A stretch of DNA of 42,607 bases, taken from positions 1 to 42,607 of the forward strand of contig DATMLF010000246.1 in assembly GCA_035570595.1 (NCBI GenBank). The letters are read 5' to 3'. Of this stretch, positions 34,061 through 41,737 are shown in pieces. Position 1 is the stretch's first letter. Each line of letters begins with the position of its first letter. Both the position numbers and the translations under genes were made by a program. This stretch comes from AP-15 sp035570595 (lineage in GTDB: Bacteria; Pseudomonadota; Alphaproteobacteria; ATCC43930; CGMCC-115725). The notes under the pieces are model-generated. The model saw nothing but the letters and a program-made list of their open reading frames with translations, was not told the origin of the DNA and ran no database searches.

Positions 34061-35644
34061 TCATTGCGGGTGGGCCGAAATCGGCCCGAGCACCTTCTCG
34101 AGGTGGCTCGGCAGCCGGCTCGGCACCTCGCTGGCACGGCACCGCAAGCCGACATACCCGTCGGGCCGGATCAGATAGGCGGCCGGCGTCGACCCATAGC
34201 GCCGGGCGACCTCGCCGGCGCGGTCGACCAGGTCGGCGCCGGCATCGCCGCCGGACGAAGCGATACGCCGGACAACCAGCGACGGCCGCCACATCTCGGG
34301 CAGCTCCGGCAACGGCTCGGCGGCCCCCCCGACCAGCAGGAGTGTATGGCGGTGCCGGGCGAAAATGTCGTAGAGCCGCGTCGCGACGCCGCGCTGTCGG
34401 TCGTCGACCAATGCGTCCGGGGCGCGGTCGCCGGCATGCGGGCCGTTGCCGCCGACCGGCCAATCGTCGACAATCGGGCTGCGCCGATAGCTGACGCCGA
34501 GCCCGGATATCTGCTCGCCGAGCTTTTCCGCGACCGCCGGGATTTGCGTCGCCAGCGACATCAGGTGGTCGCGTAAAAAGCGGGCGACCGACCCGTGCAC
34601 CGCGACGAGCCGCGTCGCCCGGTCGGTCTGCCGGATCACCCGCTCGTCGACCGGCTGGCGCTCGGCTTCGTAGCTGTCGAGCAAGGCCGGGCTCGCCCCG
34701 TCGCGGATCACGAGGCCGAGCTTCCAGGCGAGGTTGCACGCGTCCTCGATCCCGATGTTCATGCCCTGGCCGCCGACCGGGCTGTGGATGTGTGCTGCGT
34801 CGCCGAGCAGAAAGGCGCGGTCGCGGCGGAACTGCCCGGCCTCTCGGCGGTGGATCCGGAATACGGCAATCCACCGCGGGTCGGTCAGCTTGAGGTTGCC
34901 GGGCCGGCGCGCGTCGACCAGCTCCTGACATTGCGCGAGGCTCGGCGCGCCCGGCCAGTCAGGAGGCGAATTCGCGATAATCAGCCGCCAGCGGTTGTCG
35001 GGCAGCGGAAAAAACGCGAGCGCGCCGTCGCCGGTCAGCCACACCTGAGCGGCACCATGGTCGAGGTCGCTTGTGAGCTTGATGTCGGCCAGCACGAAAT
35101 GCTCGGGATAGGTCGCGCCTGAAAACGACACGGAGAGCTGGTCGCGAACGGTGCTGTGTGCCCCGTCGCACCCAAGGACCCAGTCGGCCTCGACCTCCTC
35201 GACCCCGTTGCCGCGGCGCAGCCGGGCCGAAACGCCGGCCCGGTCGAGCGTCAGGCCGCCAAGCTCGGTGTTGCGCTCGACCCTGACCCCGAGCTTCGCG
35301 ACGTGCTCCTCGAGGATGCGCTCGGTTTCGTCTTGCGGCACGCCCAGCACATAGGGATACCGGGTGTCGAGCGAGCTGAACTCGACATGGGCGATCGGTC
35401 CGTCGGCGCCGTGAATGTCGACGGCGTCGATGCGCTGGCCGGCGGCGAGGAACTCGTCGGCGAGCCCCATCAGCTCGAAGCTCTCGAGGGTCCGCGAATG
35501 GATCGCGATCGCCCGCGACTGCGTCGCGCGGTGCGCGTTTTTGTCGACGAGCCGGCATTGGACGCCGGCGCGTGCGAGCTCGTGCGCCATGACCAGCCCA
35601 GTTGGACCCGCGCCGACGATCAGCACGCTTTGCTTTTCGGTCAT
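34061..35644 (-). CDS. FAD-dependent aromatic-ring monooxygenase
   Basis: The 527-residue protein is a class A flavoprotein hydroxylase (PHBH/MhpA/PgaE type) using FAD and NAD(P)H. Visible motifs are the dinucleotide-binding GAGPTGL (11-17), the DG motif GCDGAHSTVR (about 159-168) and the GD motif LLGDAAHIHSPVGGQGMNIG (about 279-298). A thioredoxin-like C-terminal domain follows, as in phenol and polyketide hydroxylases. The substrate is unknown. ATG 35644 has GGAG six bases upstream; an alternative ATG is at 35656. It is divergent from a TetR gene with an operator-like palindrome between them, so it is likely repressed by that regulator and induced by its substrate or a related aromatic. Confidence 0.9.
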   Translation of the reverse strand: MTEKQSVLIVGAGPTGLVMAHELARAGVQCRLVDKNAHRATQSRAIAIHSRTLESFELMGLADEFLAAGQRIDAVDIHGADGPIAHVEFSSLDTRYPYVLGVPQDETERILEEHVAKLGVRVERNTELGGLTLDRAGVSARLRRGNGVEEVEADWVLGCDGAHSTVRDQLSVSFSGATYPEHFVLADIKLTSDLDHGAAQVWLTGDGALAFFPLPDNRWRLIIANSPPDWPGAPSLAQCQELVDARRPGNLKLTDPRWIAVFRIHRREAGQFRRDRAFLLGDAAHIHSPVGGQGMNIGIEDACNLAWKLGLVIRDGASPALLDSYEAERQPVDERVIRQTDRATRLVAVHGSVARFLRDHLMSLATQIPAVAEKLGEQISGLGVSYRRSPIVDDWPVGGNGPHAGDRAPDALVDDRQRGVATRLYDIFARHRHTLLLVGGAAEPLPELPEMWRPSLVVRRIASSGGDAGADLVDRAGEVARRYGSTPAAYLIRPDGYVGLRCRASEVPSRLPSHLEKVLGPISAHPQ

Positions 35645-35660
35645 GCCCGTCTCCATATGT

Positions 35661-35674
35661 TGACTGTCCACTCA
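35661..35674. promoter_or_regulatory. Candidate TetR operator
   Basis: TGACTGTCCACTCA matches its own reverse complement at 10 of 14 positions. It lies just downstream of the predicted -10 of the monooxygenase promoter and upstream of its start, where bound repressor would block transcription. Confidence 0.45.
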
Positions 35675-35677
35675 GCC

Positions 35678-35705
35678 AAGATAAGCCAAGGCGCGATTTG
35701 TTCAA
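35678..35705 (-). promoter_or_regulatory. Candidate monooxygenase promoter
   Basis: On the minus strand TTGAAC (35705-35700) and TATCTT (35683-35678) are spaced by 16 bp, followed by the operator-like palindrome. Both hexamers match consensus at four of six positions. Confidence 0.45.
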
Positions 35706-35732
35706 GCCGGGCCGCAGTGGCAAACTGCCGTC

Positions 35733-36398
35733 ATGGTCAAAAACACGCCACAGTCCGATCCAACGACCGACGCCTCGGGACCGGAGCCGGTGCCGCGCCG
35801 CCGCGCGCGGGAAACCCGCGAAAGCGAGATCCTCGAAGCGGCGTTCGAGGAATTCGCCGCGGCGGGCTATGCCGCAACCCGGCTCGAAGACGTGGCGCGG
35901 CGCGCCGGCGTCGCCAAAGGCCTCCCGAGCTTTTACTTCGAAAGCAAGGAAGCGCTGTTCAAAGCCGTGCTGCGGCGCGTGGTCCTGCCCGACTGGGACA
36001 TGCTTGAGGCGCGGTTCGAGCAATCGGACGAGCGAACGGCGGAGGCGCTGCGCCGCCTGATCGCGGCAGTCTACGAGCGCCTGGTCGAGAACCCGCGGGC
36101 GCGCCGCCTGCTTCGGCTGCTGATCGCCGAGGGGCCGCGATTTCCCGAATTGACCGAGTTCTATCATGCCGAGCTGGTCGCGCGCGCGTTGGCGCTGCTG
36201 CGCCGGCTGCTGGCGCGCGGCGTCGAACGCGGCGAGGTCAGGCCCGGCCCGGCGCTCGAATACCCGCAGACAATCATGGCGCCGGCATTGATGGCGGCCC
36301 TCTGGCAATTGCTGTTCGCCGAGCACCACCCGCTCGACCTCGCGCGGTTTTTCGAGGCGCATCTCGACCTCGTGGCGAACGGGTGGGCGCCGGGGTAA
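35733..36398 (+). CDS. TetR/AcrR family transcriptional regulator
   Basis: The 221-residue protein has an N-terminal TetR helix-turn-helix (about 28-75): RESEILEAAFEEFAAAGYAA, then TRLEDVARRAGVAKGLPSFY and FESKEALFKAVLRRV. The C-terminal ligand domain resembles the AcrR-C group that includes CerR/CecR-like regulators, with RRLLRLLIAEGPRFPEL. It is divergent from the flavin monooxygenase and very probably controls it and itself. A charged N-terminal extension of about 25 residues precedes the DNA-binding domain. The start ATG 35733 is the first available; the ribosome-binding site is weak. Confidence 0.92.
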   Translation: MVKNTPQSDPTTDASGPEPVPRRRARETRESEILEAAFEEFAAAGYAATRLEDVARRAGVAKGLPSFYFESKEALFKAVLRRVVLPDWDMLEARFEQSDERTAEALRRLIAAVYERLVENPRARRLLRLLIAEGPRFPELTEFYHAELVARALALLRRLLARGVERGEVRPGPALEYPQTIMAPALMAALWQLLFAEHHPLDLARFFEAHLDLVANGWAPG

Positions 36399-36522
36399 AT
36401 CGGGGACGCGAGGCGCGCCGCTCCAAGGGCTCGGGCTTCGCTGCATGGACGCCGCCCAGATCCGGCGCATAATGGCCGATGGGTTTGGCTGACCGCCGAT
36501 GGCTCGCCGATAGGAGGAGCAG

Positions 36523-37509
36523 ATGAAAAAGGTCGAAATCACCGATTACGGGACCCCCGAGAACGTCGCCCGTTGCGTCGAGGCGCCCGATGTCGGGGCA
36601 CCGGGGCCGGGCGAGATCGTCTTTGACGTGCTGGCGTTCCCGATCAACCCCGCCGACATCTCGTTTTGCCGCGGCAACTACCGGCTGCACCCGCCCTTGC
36701 CGGCGACCCCCGGCGCGGAATGCGTCGGCCGGGTCGCGGCGGTCGGCGCCGGGGTCGGCGACATCCGGCCGGGCGACCTCGTCGTCAACATGCAGCGCGA
36801 GAACTGGGTGCAGCGCCGCCGCGTCCGCGCCGACGACGCGATCCCGCTGCCATCGGGGCTCGACCTGGCGCAGGCGGCGATGCTGCGCATCAACCCGGCG
36901 ACGGCGCTGCTGCTGCTCGATGACCATGTGGCGTTGAAGCCCGGCGACTGGGTGATCCAGGATGTCGCGAACTCGGCGGTCGGCCGGCACTTGATCGTGC
37001 TCGCCAAGGCAAAGGGCGTGCGCACCCTCAACGTCGTTCGCCGCGACGACGTGTCTGACGAATTGAAGGCGCTCGGCGCCGATGTCGTGCTGACCGACGG
37101 GCCTGACCTCGCGCAGCGCGCACAGCAGGCGACCGGCGGCGCACCGATCCGGCTCGGTATCGACGCGGTCTCGGGGGAGGCATGCAAGCGCATCGCTGAC
37201 AGCGTCGCCGACGGCGGGGTCGTGGTCAGCTACGGCTCGATGAGCGGCGCCGACCTCGTCATCAGCCGCGCGGCCTTGGGGCGAGGGATCACTCTAAAGG
37301 CCTTTATGCTCGGCGACGGGCTCGCCAAGCGCCCCCGCGAGCAGGTGCGGGCGATCTATGCCGAGCTCGCCGCGAAGCTGCGCGATGGCGTGCTAAAGGC
37401 GCCGGTCGACGCCACCTACCCGATCGACGACATCAAAGCTGCACTCGCCCACGCGCAGCGCGGCCACCGCAACGGTAAGGTGCTGGTGCTGCCCAACGGC
37501 CCGCTGTAG
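36523..37509 (+). CDS. MDR-family enoyl reductase (MECR/Etr1-like)
   Basis: This 328-residue zinc-independent medium-chain dehydrogenase/reductase most resembles trans-2-enoyl-CoA/ACP reductases of the MECR type. Features are PINPADISFCRGNYRLHPPL, PGAECVGRVAAVG, RINPATALLLL and the nucleotide-binding DVANSAVGRHLIVLAKAKGV with NVVRRDD, where the arginines suggest NADPH. It has no catalytic-zinc Cys/His set. The substrate is uncertain: an enoyl-CoA reductase or a general quinone/enone reductase are both possible. ATG 36523 has GGAGGAG (36512-36518). The preceding 120 bp contains three GCCGAT repeats. Confidence 0.87.
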   Translation: MKKVEITDYGTPENVARCVEAPDVGAPGPGEIVFDVLAFPINPADISFCRGNYRLHPPLPATPGAECVGRVAAVGAGVGDIRPGDLVVNMQRENWVQRRRVRADDAIPLPSGLDLAQAAMLRINPATALLLLDDHVALKPGDWVIQDVANSAVGRHLIVLAKAKGVRTLNVVRRDDVSDELKALGADVVLTDGPDLAQRAQQATGGAPIRLGIDAVSGEACKRIADSVADGGVVVSYGSMSGADLVISRAALGRGITLKAFMLGDGLAKRPREQVRAIYAELAAKLRDGVLKAPVDATYPIDDIKAALAHAQRGHRNGKVLVLPNGPL

Positions 37510-37516
37510 GCGAGAC

Positions 37517-37535
37517 GGTGCCGGCGGGTGGCACC
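37517..37535 (+). terminator. Hairpin after the enoyl reductase gene
   Basis: GGTGCC (37517-37522) and GGCACC (37530-37535) form a perfect 6-bp stem with a 7-nt loop, 8 bp after the stop. There is no T-run, so it is a weak candidate. Confidence 0.35.
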
Positions 37536-37577
37536 CCTTAGCCCGATCTTGCAGATGTAGCATGATTATACCCGCTT

Positions 37578-37592
37578 TCCACAAGATGTGGA
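37578..37592. promoter_or_regulatory. Perfect palindrome TCCACA-AGA-TGTGGA
   Basis: A 6-bp perfect inverted repeat with a 3-nt centre lies in a locally AT-rich stretch, 70-90 bp before the small membrane-protein gene. It could be a dyad operator or a small hairpin. Confidence 0.35.
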
Positions 37593-37664
37593 CCGGAATA
37601 AAGCAGGAACCTAAAAAAATGCTGGTATATGGGAGACCGCTTCTCTTGCGGAGACGGTCGTCCG

Positions 37665-37844
37665 ATGGAGTTCTTAAAAAATGTATCTGTCAAGCTGCGC
37701 GCAACGGGAGTGCCAGCGGTAGCAGTTGTATGGGTCATTGCGGTGGCAGCAGTAGCAATTTTCGGTCAGGCCCAACTCGGGTGGGGGGCGTTTGGGCTCC
37801 TCAGCGGCGGAATTTTGCTGATCAGGTTCCTCGCGGCCCGGTGA
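37665..37844 (+). CDS. Small membrane protein, 59 residues
   Basis: This short ORF starts at ATG 37665 and encodes MEFLKNVSVKLRATGVPAVA followed by two hydrophobic helices (about 18-33, VAVVWVIAVAAVAIFG, and about 40-56, FGLLSGGILLIRFLA). The pattern of a basic amphipathic start plus two helices is that of a small inner-membrane protein. An in-frame ATG at 37629 would add 12 residues including one Cys. I see no homologue by eye. Local GC content just upstream is unusually low for this window. The Tag-like gene follows after 31 bp. Confidence 0.55.
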   Translation: MEFLKNVSVKLRATGVPAVAVVWVIAVAAVAIFGQAQLGWGAFGLLSGGILLIRFLAAR

Positions 37845-37875
37845 CAACGCTCGATCTTTCGCAGAGCAGGTGGCG

Positions 37876-38550
37876 ATGAGTGTGTCCGCCTTTGGCCCGA
37901 TCCTCGAAGCGGCGCGCGCCCGCCACGGCGCGGCGGCGCTCGAGGCGCGCGTGGCGCAGCCGCTCGGCGCGGCCGAGCTCGCCGCCGTCGGCGACGACCG
38001 TTATCTGTCGCGGATGTCGCTGCGGATCTTTCGCGCCGGGCTCAAGCACAGCCTTGTCGACGCCAAATGGCCGGCCTTCGAGGAGGTGTTTTTCGGGTTC
38101 GCGCCGCGCCGGGTGCGGGCGATGCCCGACGAGGCGCTCGAAGCCTTGCTCGGCGACCGCCGGCTGATCCGCCATTGGGGCAAGCTCAAGTCGGTGCGCG
38201 ACAACGCGGCGGCGATGATCGCGCTCGCCGACGAGCACGGCAGCTTTGGCGCATGGCTCGCGGGCTGGCCCGCCGCCGACATCGTCGGGTTGTGGGAGGC
38301 GCTCGCCAAGCGTTTCAGCCAGATGGGCGGCAATTCCGGCCCGACCTTTTTGCGCATGGTCGGCAAGGACACGTTCATCCTGACGGGCTCGGTCGCGGTG
38401 GCGTTGCAGCGCTGGGGCGTGGTGTCGGCAGCGCCCAAAAACCGCAAGGACCGCGAGGCCGTCCAGGCCTGCTTCAACGCCTGGGCCGTCGAAACCGGGC
38501 GGCCGCTGTGCCAGTTGAGCCTGATCCTCGCCGCCTCGACCGACGAATGA
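37876..38550 (+). CDS. DNA-3-methyladenine glycosylase I-like protein
   Basis: The 224-residue protein matches the Tag-type HhH-GPD glycosylase superfamily by its central part: FRAGLKHSLVDAKWPAFEEV then FFGFAPRRVRAMPDEALEAL, IRHWGKLKSVRDNAAAM and FSQMGGNSGPTFLRMVGKD. These enzymes remove 3-methyladenine from DNA. The N-terminal Cys and the C-terminal His/Cys that form the 'zinc snap' of E. coli Tag are not present, so this is a divergent subgroup whose substrate should not be assumed. ATG 37876 is preceded by AGGTGG; GTG 37870 is an alternative. Confidence 0.8.
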   Translation: MSVSAFGPILEAARARHGAAALEARVAQPLGAAELAAVGDDRYLSRMSLRIFRAGLKHSLVDAKWPAFEEVFFGFAPRRVRAMPDEALEALLGDRRLIRHWGKLKSVRDNAAAMIALADEHGSFGAWLAGWPAADIVGLWEALAKRFSQMGGNSGPTFLRMVGKDTFILTGSVAVALQRWGVVSAAPKNRKDREAVQACFNAWAVETGRPLCQLSLILAASTDE

Positions 38551-38573
38551 GGCGCGGCGCGGCCGCGGCCCTG

Positions 38574-38987
38574 CTAGTGGCCGAGCAATTTCGCCACGCC
38601 GAACATCGCGGCTACGACGGCGACGACGTTGACGACGACGGCGCCCAGGATCAAGCCGAAGATCCGATTGAGGATGTCGGCCTTGAGAGCTTCGAGCTTG
38701 GCCTCGAAGCGCAGCTCGAGCGCCCGCATTTCCGCACGCACCGCCGCGATTTCGGCTCTCAACTCAACGCGAAGCTCAGCAAGCTCGGCCTTCAGCTCGG
38801 CGCGAAGCTCGGCGAGGTCGAACTTGATCTCGGAACGGAGCTCGGCGAGGTCCGATCGCGTGGCGAGATCCGCCCCTTCCGCGGCCTCCTGGACGGTCGC
38901 GACGACGGCTTCCGCTTGCGGATCGCTGAACCCAGCCTCGCGCAGCCGCTTTGCAACCTTTAGCGTGTCGATCGCCAACGCAGCCAA
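38574..38987 (-). CDS. DUF1640-like coiled-coil membrane protein
   Basis: The 137-residue protein begins (TTG start) AALAIDTLKVAKRLREAGFS and continues PQAEAVVATVQEAAEGADLA, the recognisable N-terminus of the DUF1640 (CCDC90-like) family. A long coiled coil of LAELRAEL-type heptads (about 45-108) follows, then one C-terminal membrane helix (about 111-132) ending KLLGH. The function is unknown; eukaryotic relatives act at the mitochondrial inner membrane. The TTG 38987 start is supported by AGGAG seven bases upstream and by the family start. Readings further upstream run antisense into the HAD gene and are rejected. Confidence 0.8.
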   Translation of the reverse strand: MAALAIDTLKVAKRLREAGFSDPQAEAVVATVQEAAEGADLATRSDLAELRSEIKFDLAELRAELKAELAELRVELRAEIAAVRAEMRALELRFEAKLEALKADILNRIFGLILGAVVVNVVAVVAAMFGVAKLLGH

Positions 38988-39094
38988 ACGCGGCTCCTGC
39001 CCTTCCGATCCTATCCCGCCCAAACCCCCGTCGCGACGCCAATTCTGCCACAGTGGTCGACCGGCGGACAGACGCCGCGCCCCGCGGCCTGACT

Positions 39095-39886
39095 TCAGCC
39101 TCCCCGATCTCGCCGCCAGCCCAGCAACGCGTCGGCGACCTCGACAAAACCGGCGCCGCCGCCGCCCTTCGTGACCCATCGCGGCGGCGTCGCCATTTGG
39201 TCGAGGTAATTTCGCACGGTGGCGACACCGACCGAATTCGGGAAATGCCCGAACATCGGCTCGTCGTTCAGCGAGTCGCCGACGTATAGGACCGCGTCGC
39301 GGTCGCGGTCGATGTCGATGTCGAACAGCTGGGCCATGATCCGGCGCGCCATCGCCAGCTTGTCGAAATCGGCGAACCACCCGAGCACCCACAGCGAATT
39401 CGTCACGCTTCGGGCACCGGCCGCGGCGAGCTCGGCGGCAATCCGGTCGGCAACTGGCGGGCCCGGGTTCTGGAACGCGAGCGTCGTCTCGCGCCACGGC
39501 TGGTCGGCGGCGGGCTCGCTCCCCGGAACAACCACCCGCACCTGCGCGCCGAGCACGGCGAGCCGCTCGCCGTCGCGGCGGCGCTCGGCCAGGGGCAGCC
39601 AATAGCGGCGTTCGGTGGCCCCGTTCCTCGGGTCGTGTCGGAAGCACAGCCCGCCGTTTTCGCCGATCACGGCCGCCACCGGCCACATCCGGCACATCAT
39701 GTCGCACCAGCCGGCGGGTGCGGCGGTAACCGGAACGACGAGACAGCCGGCGGTGCTCAGCCGTTCGACCGCGGCGTAGGCGGCGGCCGGGAGCCGGGCA
39801 CCCTCGGTCAGGGTGTCGTCGACATCGGTCAGAACGGCACGGATGGACGCCAGCCGGTCGGCCGAGAATTGCGCGAAGGGTTGCAT
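39095..39886 (-). CDS. HAD-superfamily phosphatase (IIB type)
   Basis: The 263-residue protein has HAD motif I VLTDVDDTLTEGARLP (nucleophile Asp and the general acid two residues on), motif II around VPVTAAPAGWCD, a Cof-type cap domain, a motif III lysine (FDKLAMARRI) and motif IV YVGDSLNDEPMFG. This matches the HAD-IIB group with sucrose-phosphate or mannosyl-3-phosphoglycerate phosphatase-like members; the substrate is unknown. The sequence GENGGLCFRHDP is typical of the same group. ATG 39886 is chosen; GTG 39904 is an in-frame alternative. It is divergent from ubiK. Confidence 0.85.
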   Translation of the reverse strand: MQPFAQFSADRLASIRAVLTDVDDTLTEGARLPAAAYAAVERLSTAGCLVVPVTAAPAGWCDMMCRMWPVAAVIGENGGLCFRHDPRNGATERRYWLPLAERRRDGERLAVLGAQVRVVVPGSEPAADQPWRETTLAFQNPGPPVADRIAAELAAAGARSVTNSLWVLGWFADFDKLAMARRIMAQLFDIDIDRDRDAVLYVGDSLNDEPMFGHFPNSVGVATVRNYLDQMATPPRWVTKGGGGAGFVEVADALLGWRRDRGG

Positions 39887-40003
39887 GTGCCGCTGGCCCG
39901 CCACAGGGAAAACCTTTCCTTGGATATGCCCTCTGTGCTAGCGCACGCCCATATGCAAGCTGCTAATCAGGCGGCGTGGCGAGCGGTGCGGAGGGTTGAT
40001 GCA

Positions 40004-40315
40004 ATGCAGAGCCAAAGCCGGTTTTTCGACGACCTCGCCCGGGTTGCCGCGGGTGCCGTCGGAACCTTGTCCGGGGTCAGGAGCGAGGTCGAGTCGCGGT
40101 TGCGCGAGCAGCTCGAACGCGTGCTCGCCGGGATGGATCTGGTGACTCACGAGGAATTCGAGGCGGTCAAGGCGATGGCGGCCAACGCGCGCGCCGAGCA
40201 GGAGGACCTGGCGCGGCGGGTGGCCGAGCTCGAGGGTGTCGTCGCCGCGCTGCGCGAACGCGAGAGCCCGCCGGGGCCGCCTCAATCCGGCCCGCCTCAA
40301 TTCGGTCAGCCTTAA
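40004..40315 (+). CDS. ubiK: Ubiquinone biosynthesis accessory factor UbiK (BMFP protein)
   Basis: This 103-residue protein is of the UbiK/YqiC family, which assists the soluble Ubi complex and forms trimers with a membrane-binding helix. It reads MQSQSRFFDDLARVAAGAVG, then RSEVESRLREQLERVLAGMD, VTHEEFEAVKAMAANARAEQ and the C-terminal coiled coil RRVAELEGVVAAL. The coiled coil is followed by a proline-rich tail PPQSGPPQFGQP encoded by a 15-bp tandem repeat; the stop codon lies inside the third repeat unit. ATG 40004 is the family start. Confidence 0.88.
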   Translation: MQSQSRFFDDLARVAAGAVGTLSGVRSEVESRLREQLERVLAGMDLVTHEEFEAVKAMAANARAEQEDLARRVAELEGVVAALRERESPPGPPQSGPPQFGQP

Positions 40316-40336
40316 TTTGGTCAGCGGTAATTTTTG
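40277..40336 (+). repeat. Four degenerate 15-bp tandem repeats across the ubiK stop
   Basis: The units are CCGCCTCAATCCGGC (40277-40291), CCGCCTCAATTCGGT (40292-40306), CAGCCTTAATTTGGT (40307-40321) and CAGCGGTAATTTTTG (40322-40336). In frame they encode PPQSG, PPQFG and QP-stop. The stop TAA of unit 3 stands where units 1 and 2 have the glutamine codon CAA. Confidence 0.8.
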
Positions 40337-40372
40337 CGAACCCATTTGTCGCGCCGCGCAAAGGAGCGCCCG

Positions 40373-40879
40373 ATGACGACCCTTGCAGCTTCCGAACCGA
40401 CCCCGTTTTTTGGCAATCCGATCGATCTCGTCGAGGAGATCGTCAGCGCCAACGAGTGGGCTCACGACCGCGCCAGCGAGGAGGAGCTGGTGGTCGAGAT
40501 CACCGGCCGCTGGTGCGACTACCGGCTGTATTTCGTGTGGCAGGAGGAAATCTGCGCGGTTCATTTCTCCTGCGGCATTGACATGAAGGTGCCAAAGGGG
40601 CGCCGGACCGCGGTTTACGAGCTGTTGGCGCTCGCCAACGAGAAGCTGTGGCTCGGCCATTTCGACCTGTCGACCGAGGACAACTCGCCGTCGTTTCGCC
40701 ATGCGCTGCTGCTGCGTGGCGTCGGCGCCGGCAGCGCCGAGCAAATCGAGGATCTCGTCGACATCGCGCTCTCGGAATGCGAACGCTTCTATCCGGCGTT
40801 CCAGCTCGTGCTGTGGGGCGGCAAGCGGCCCGCCGAGGCGATCGCCGCGGCGATGATCGACCCCGTCGGTGAAGCCTGA
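40373..40879 (+). CDS. YbjN domain-containing protein
   Basis: The 168-residue cytoplasmic protein has a YbjN-type sensory-transduction domain: NPIDLVEEIVSANEWAHDRA, then ELVVEITGRWCDYRLYFVWQ, LHFSCGI-like VHFSCGIDMK and VYELLALANEKLWLGHFDLS, closing with AFQLVLWGGKRPAEAIAAAM. YbjN proteins have a type III secretion chaperone-like fold; the role in alphaproteobacteria is unknown. ATG 40373 has AAGGAG (40361-40366). The order ubiK-ybjN-proC recurs in related bacteria as far as I recall, and the short spacing to proC suggests one transcript. Confidence 0.87.
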   Translation: MTTLAASEPTPFFGNPIDLVEEIVSANEWAHDRASEEELVVEITGRWCDYRLYFVWQEEICAVHFSCGIDMKVPKGRRTAVYELLALANEKLWLGHFDLSTEDNSPSFRHALLLRGVGAGSAEQIEDLVDIALSECERFYPAFQLVLWGGKRPAEAIAAAMIDPVGEA

Positions 40880-40900
40880 GGGCTATGGGGAGAACGGGCG

Positions 40901-41734
40901 ATGGCCGAGGAAGACCACGACGCGTCGCCGGAGCGCACGCTGGTCCTGGTCGGCTGCGGCAAGATGGGTTCGGCATTGCTGCGTGGCTGGATCGCGGCGC
41001 GCGCCGCGGCGCGCTATTGCGTGGTCGAGCCGGAGGGGCCGCCGCCCGGGTTGGCGGATGCGCCCGGCGTCTCCTGGCACCGCTCGCCCGAGGAGCCGGC
41101 TAGCCGGCTGGCTCCGGACGCGGTCATTTTCGCGGTCAAGCCGCAGGTCCTGGACGGCGTCGTGCCGGGCTACCGCCGCTGGGCGGGGCCGCCGACGCTG
41201 TTCGTGTCGATTGTCGCCGGCAAGACCATCGCCGGCATCGCCCGCGGTCTCGGCCCGGCCGCGGTGGTCCGCACGATGCCCAATACCCCGGCGGCGATCG
41301 GGCGCGGCATTACCGTCGCCTGCGCCAACGAGCGGGTGACGGCGGAGCAGCGCCGGCTGTGCGAGCGGCTGCTCGCCGCCGCCGGCGAGAGCGCCTGGGT
41401 CGAGGACGAGGCGCTGCTCGACGCGGTCACCGCGGTCTCGGGCAGCGGCCCCGCCTATGTCTTCCTGCTGATCGAGGCATTGGCCGCCGCCGCCGAAGCA
41501 GCGGGTCTGCCGTCCGCGCTGGCGCTGCGGCTCGCGCGCGCCACCGTCGCGGGCTCGGGGGAGCTCGCGCGCCTCGCCGGCGAAAGCCCGGCGCAGCTGC
41601 GCGAGGCGGTGACGAGCCCCGGCGGCACGACGCGCGCCGCACTCGACGTGCTGATGGCAAGGGACGGGCTCGTGCCGCTGATCGAGCGTGCGGTGGCCGC
41701 GGCGGCAGCGCGCTCGCGCGAATTGGCGAGCTGA
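40901..41734 (+). CDS. proC: Pyrroline-5-carboxylate reductase
   Basis: ProC reduces pyrroline-5-carboxylate to proline with NAD(P)H. The 277-residue protein has the Rossmann motif VLVGCGKMGSALLRGW (about 15-30), the FAVKPQVLD segment, FVSIVAGKTIAGI, the signature VVRTMPNTPAAIGRGIT and the C-terminal dimer/active-site region AVSGSGPAYVFLLIEALA and SPGGTTRAALDVL. Length and motif order are standard. ATG 40901 has GGGGAG upstream. It is followed after 3 bp by a TetR-fold gene, so they are probably co-transcribed. Confidence 0.96.
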   Translation: MAEEDHDASPERTLVLVGCGKMGSALLRGWIAARAAARYCVVEPEGPPPGLADAPGVSWHRSPEEPASRLAPDAVIFAVKPQVLDGVVPGYRRWAGPPTLFVSIVAGKTIAGIARGLGPAAVVRTMPNTPAAIGRGITVACANERVTAEQRRLCERLLAAAGESAWVEDEALLDAVTAVSGSGPAYVFLLIEALAAAAEAAGLPSALALRLARATVAGSGELARLAGESPAQLREAVTSPGGTTRAALDVLMARDGLVPLIERAVAAAAARSRELAS

Positions 41735-41737
41735 GCG

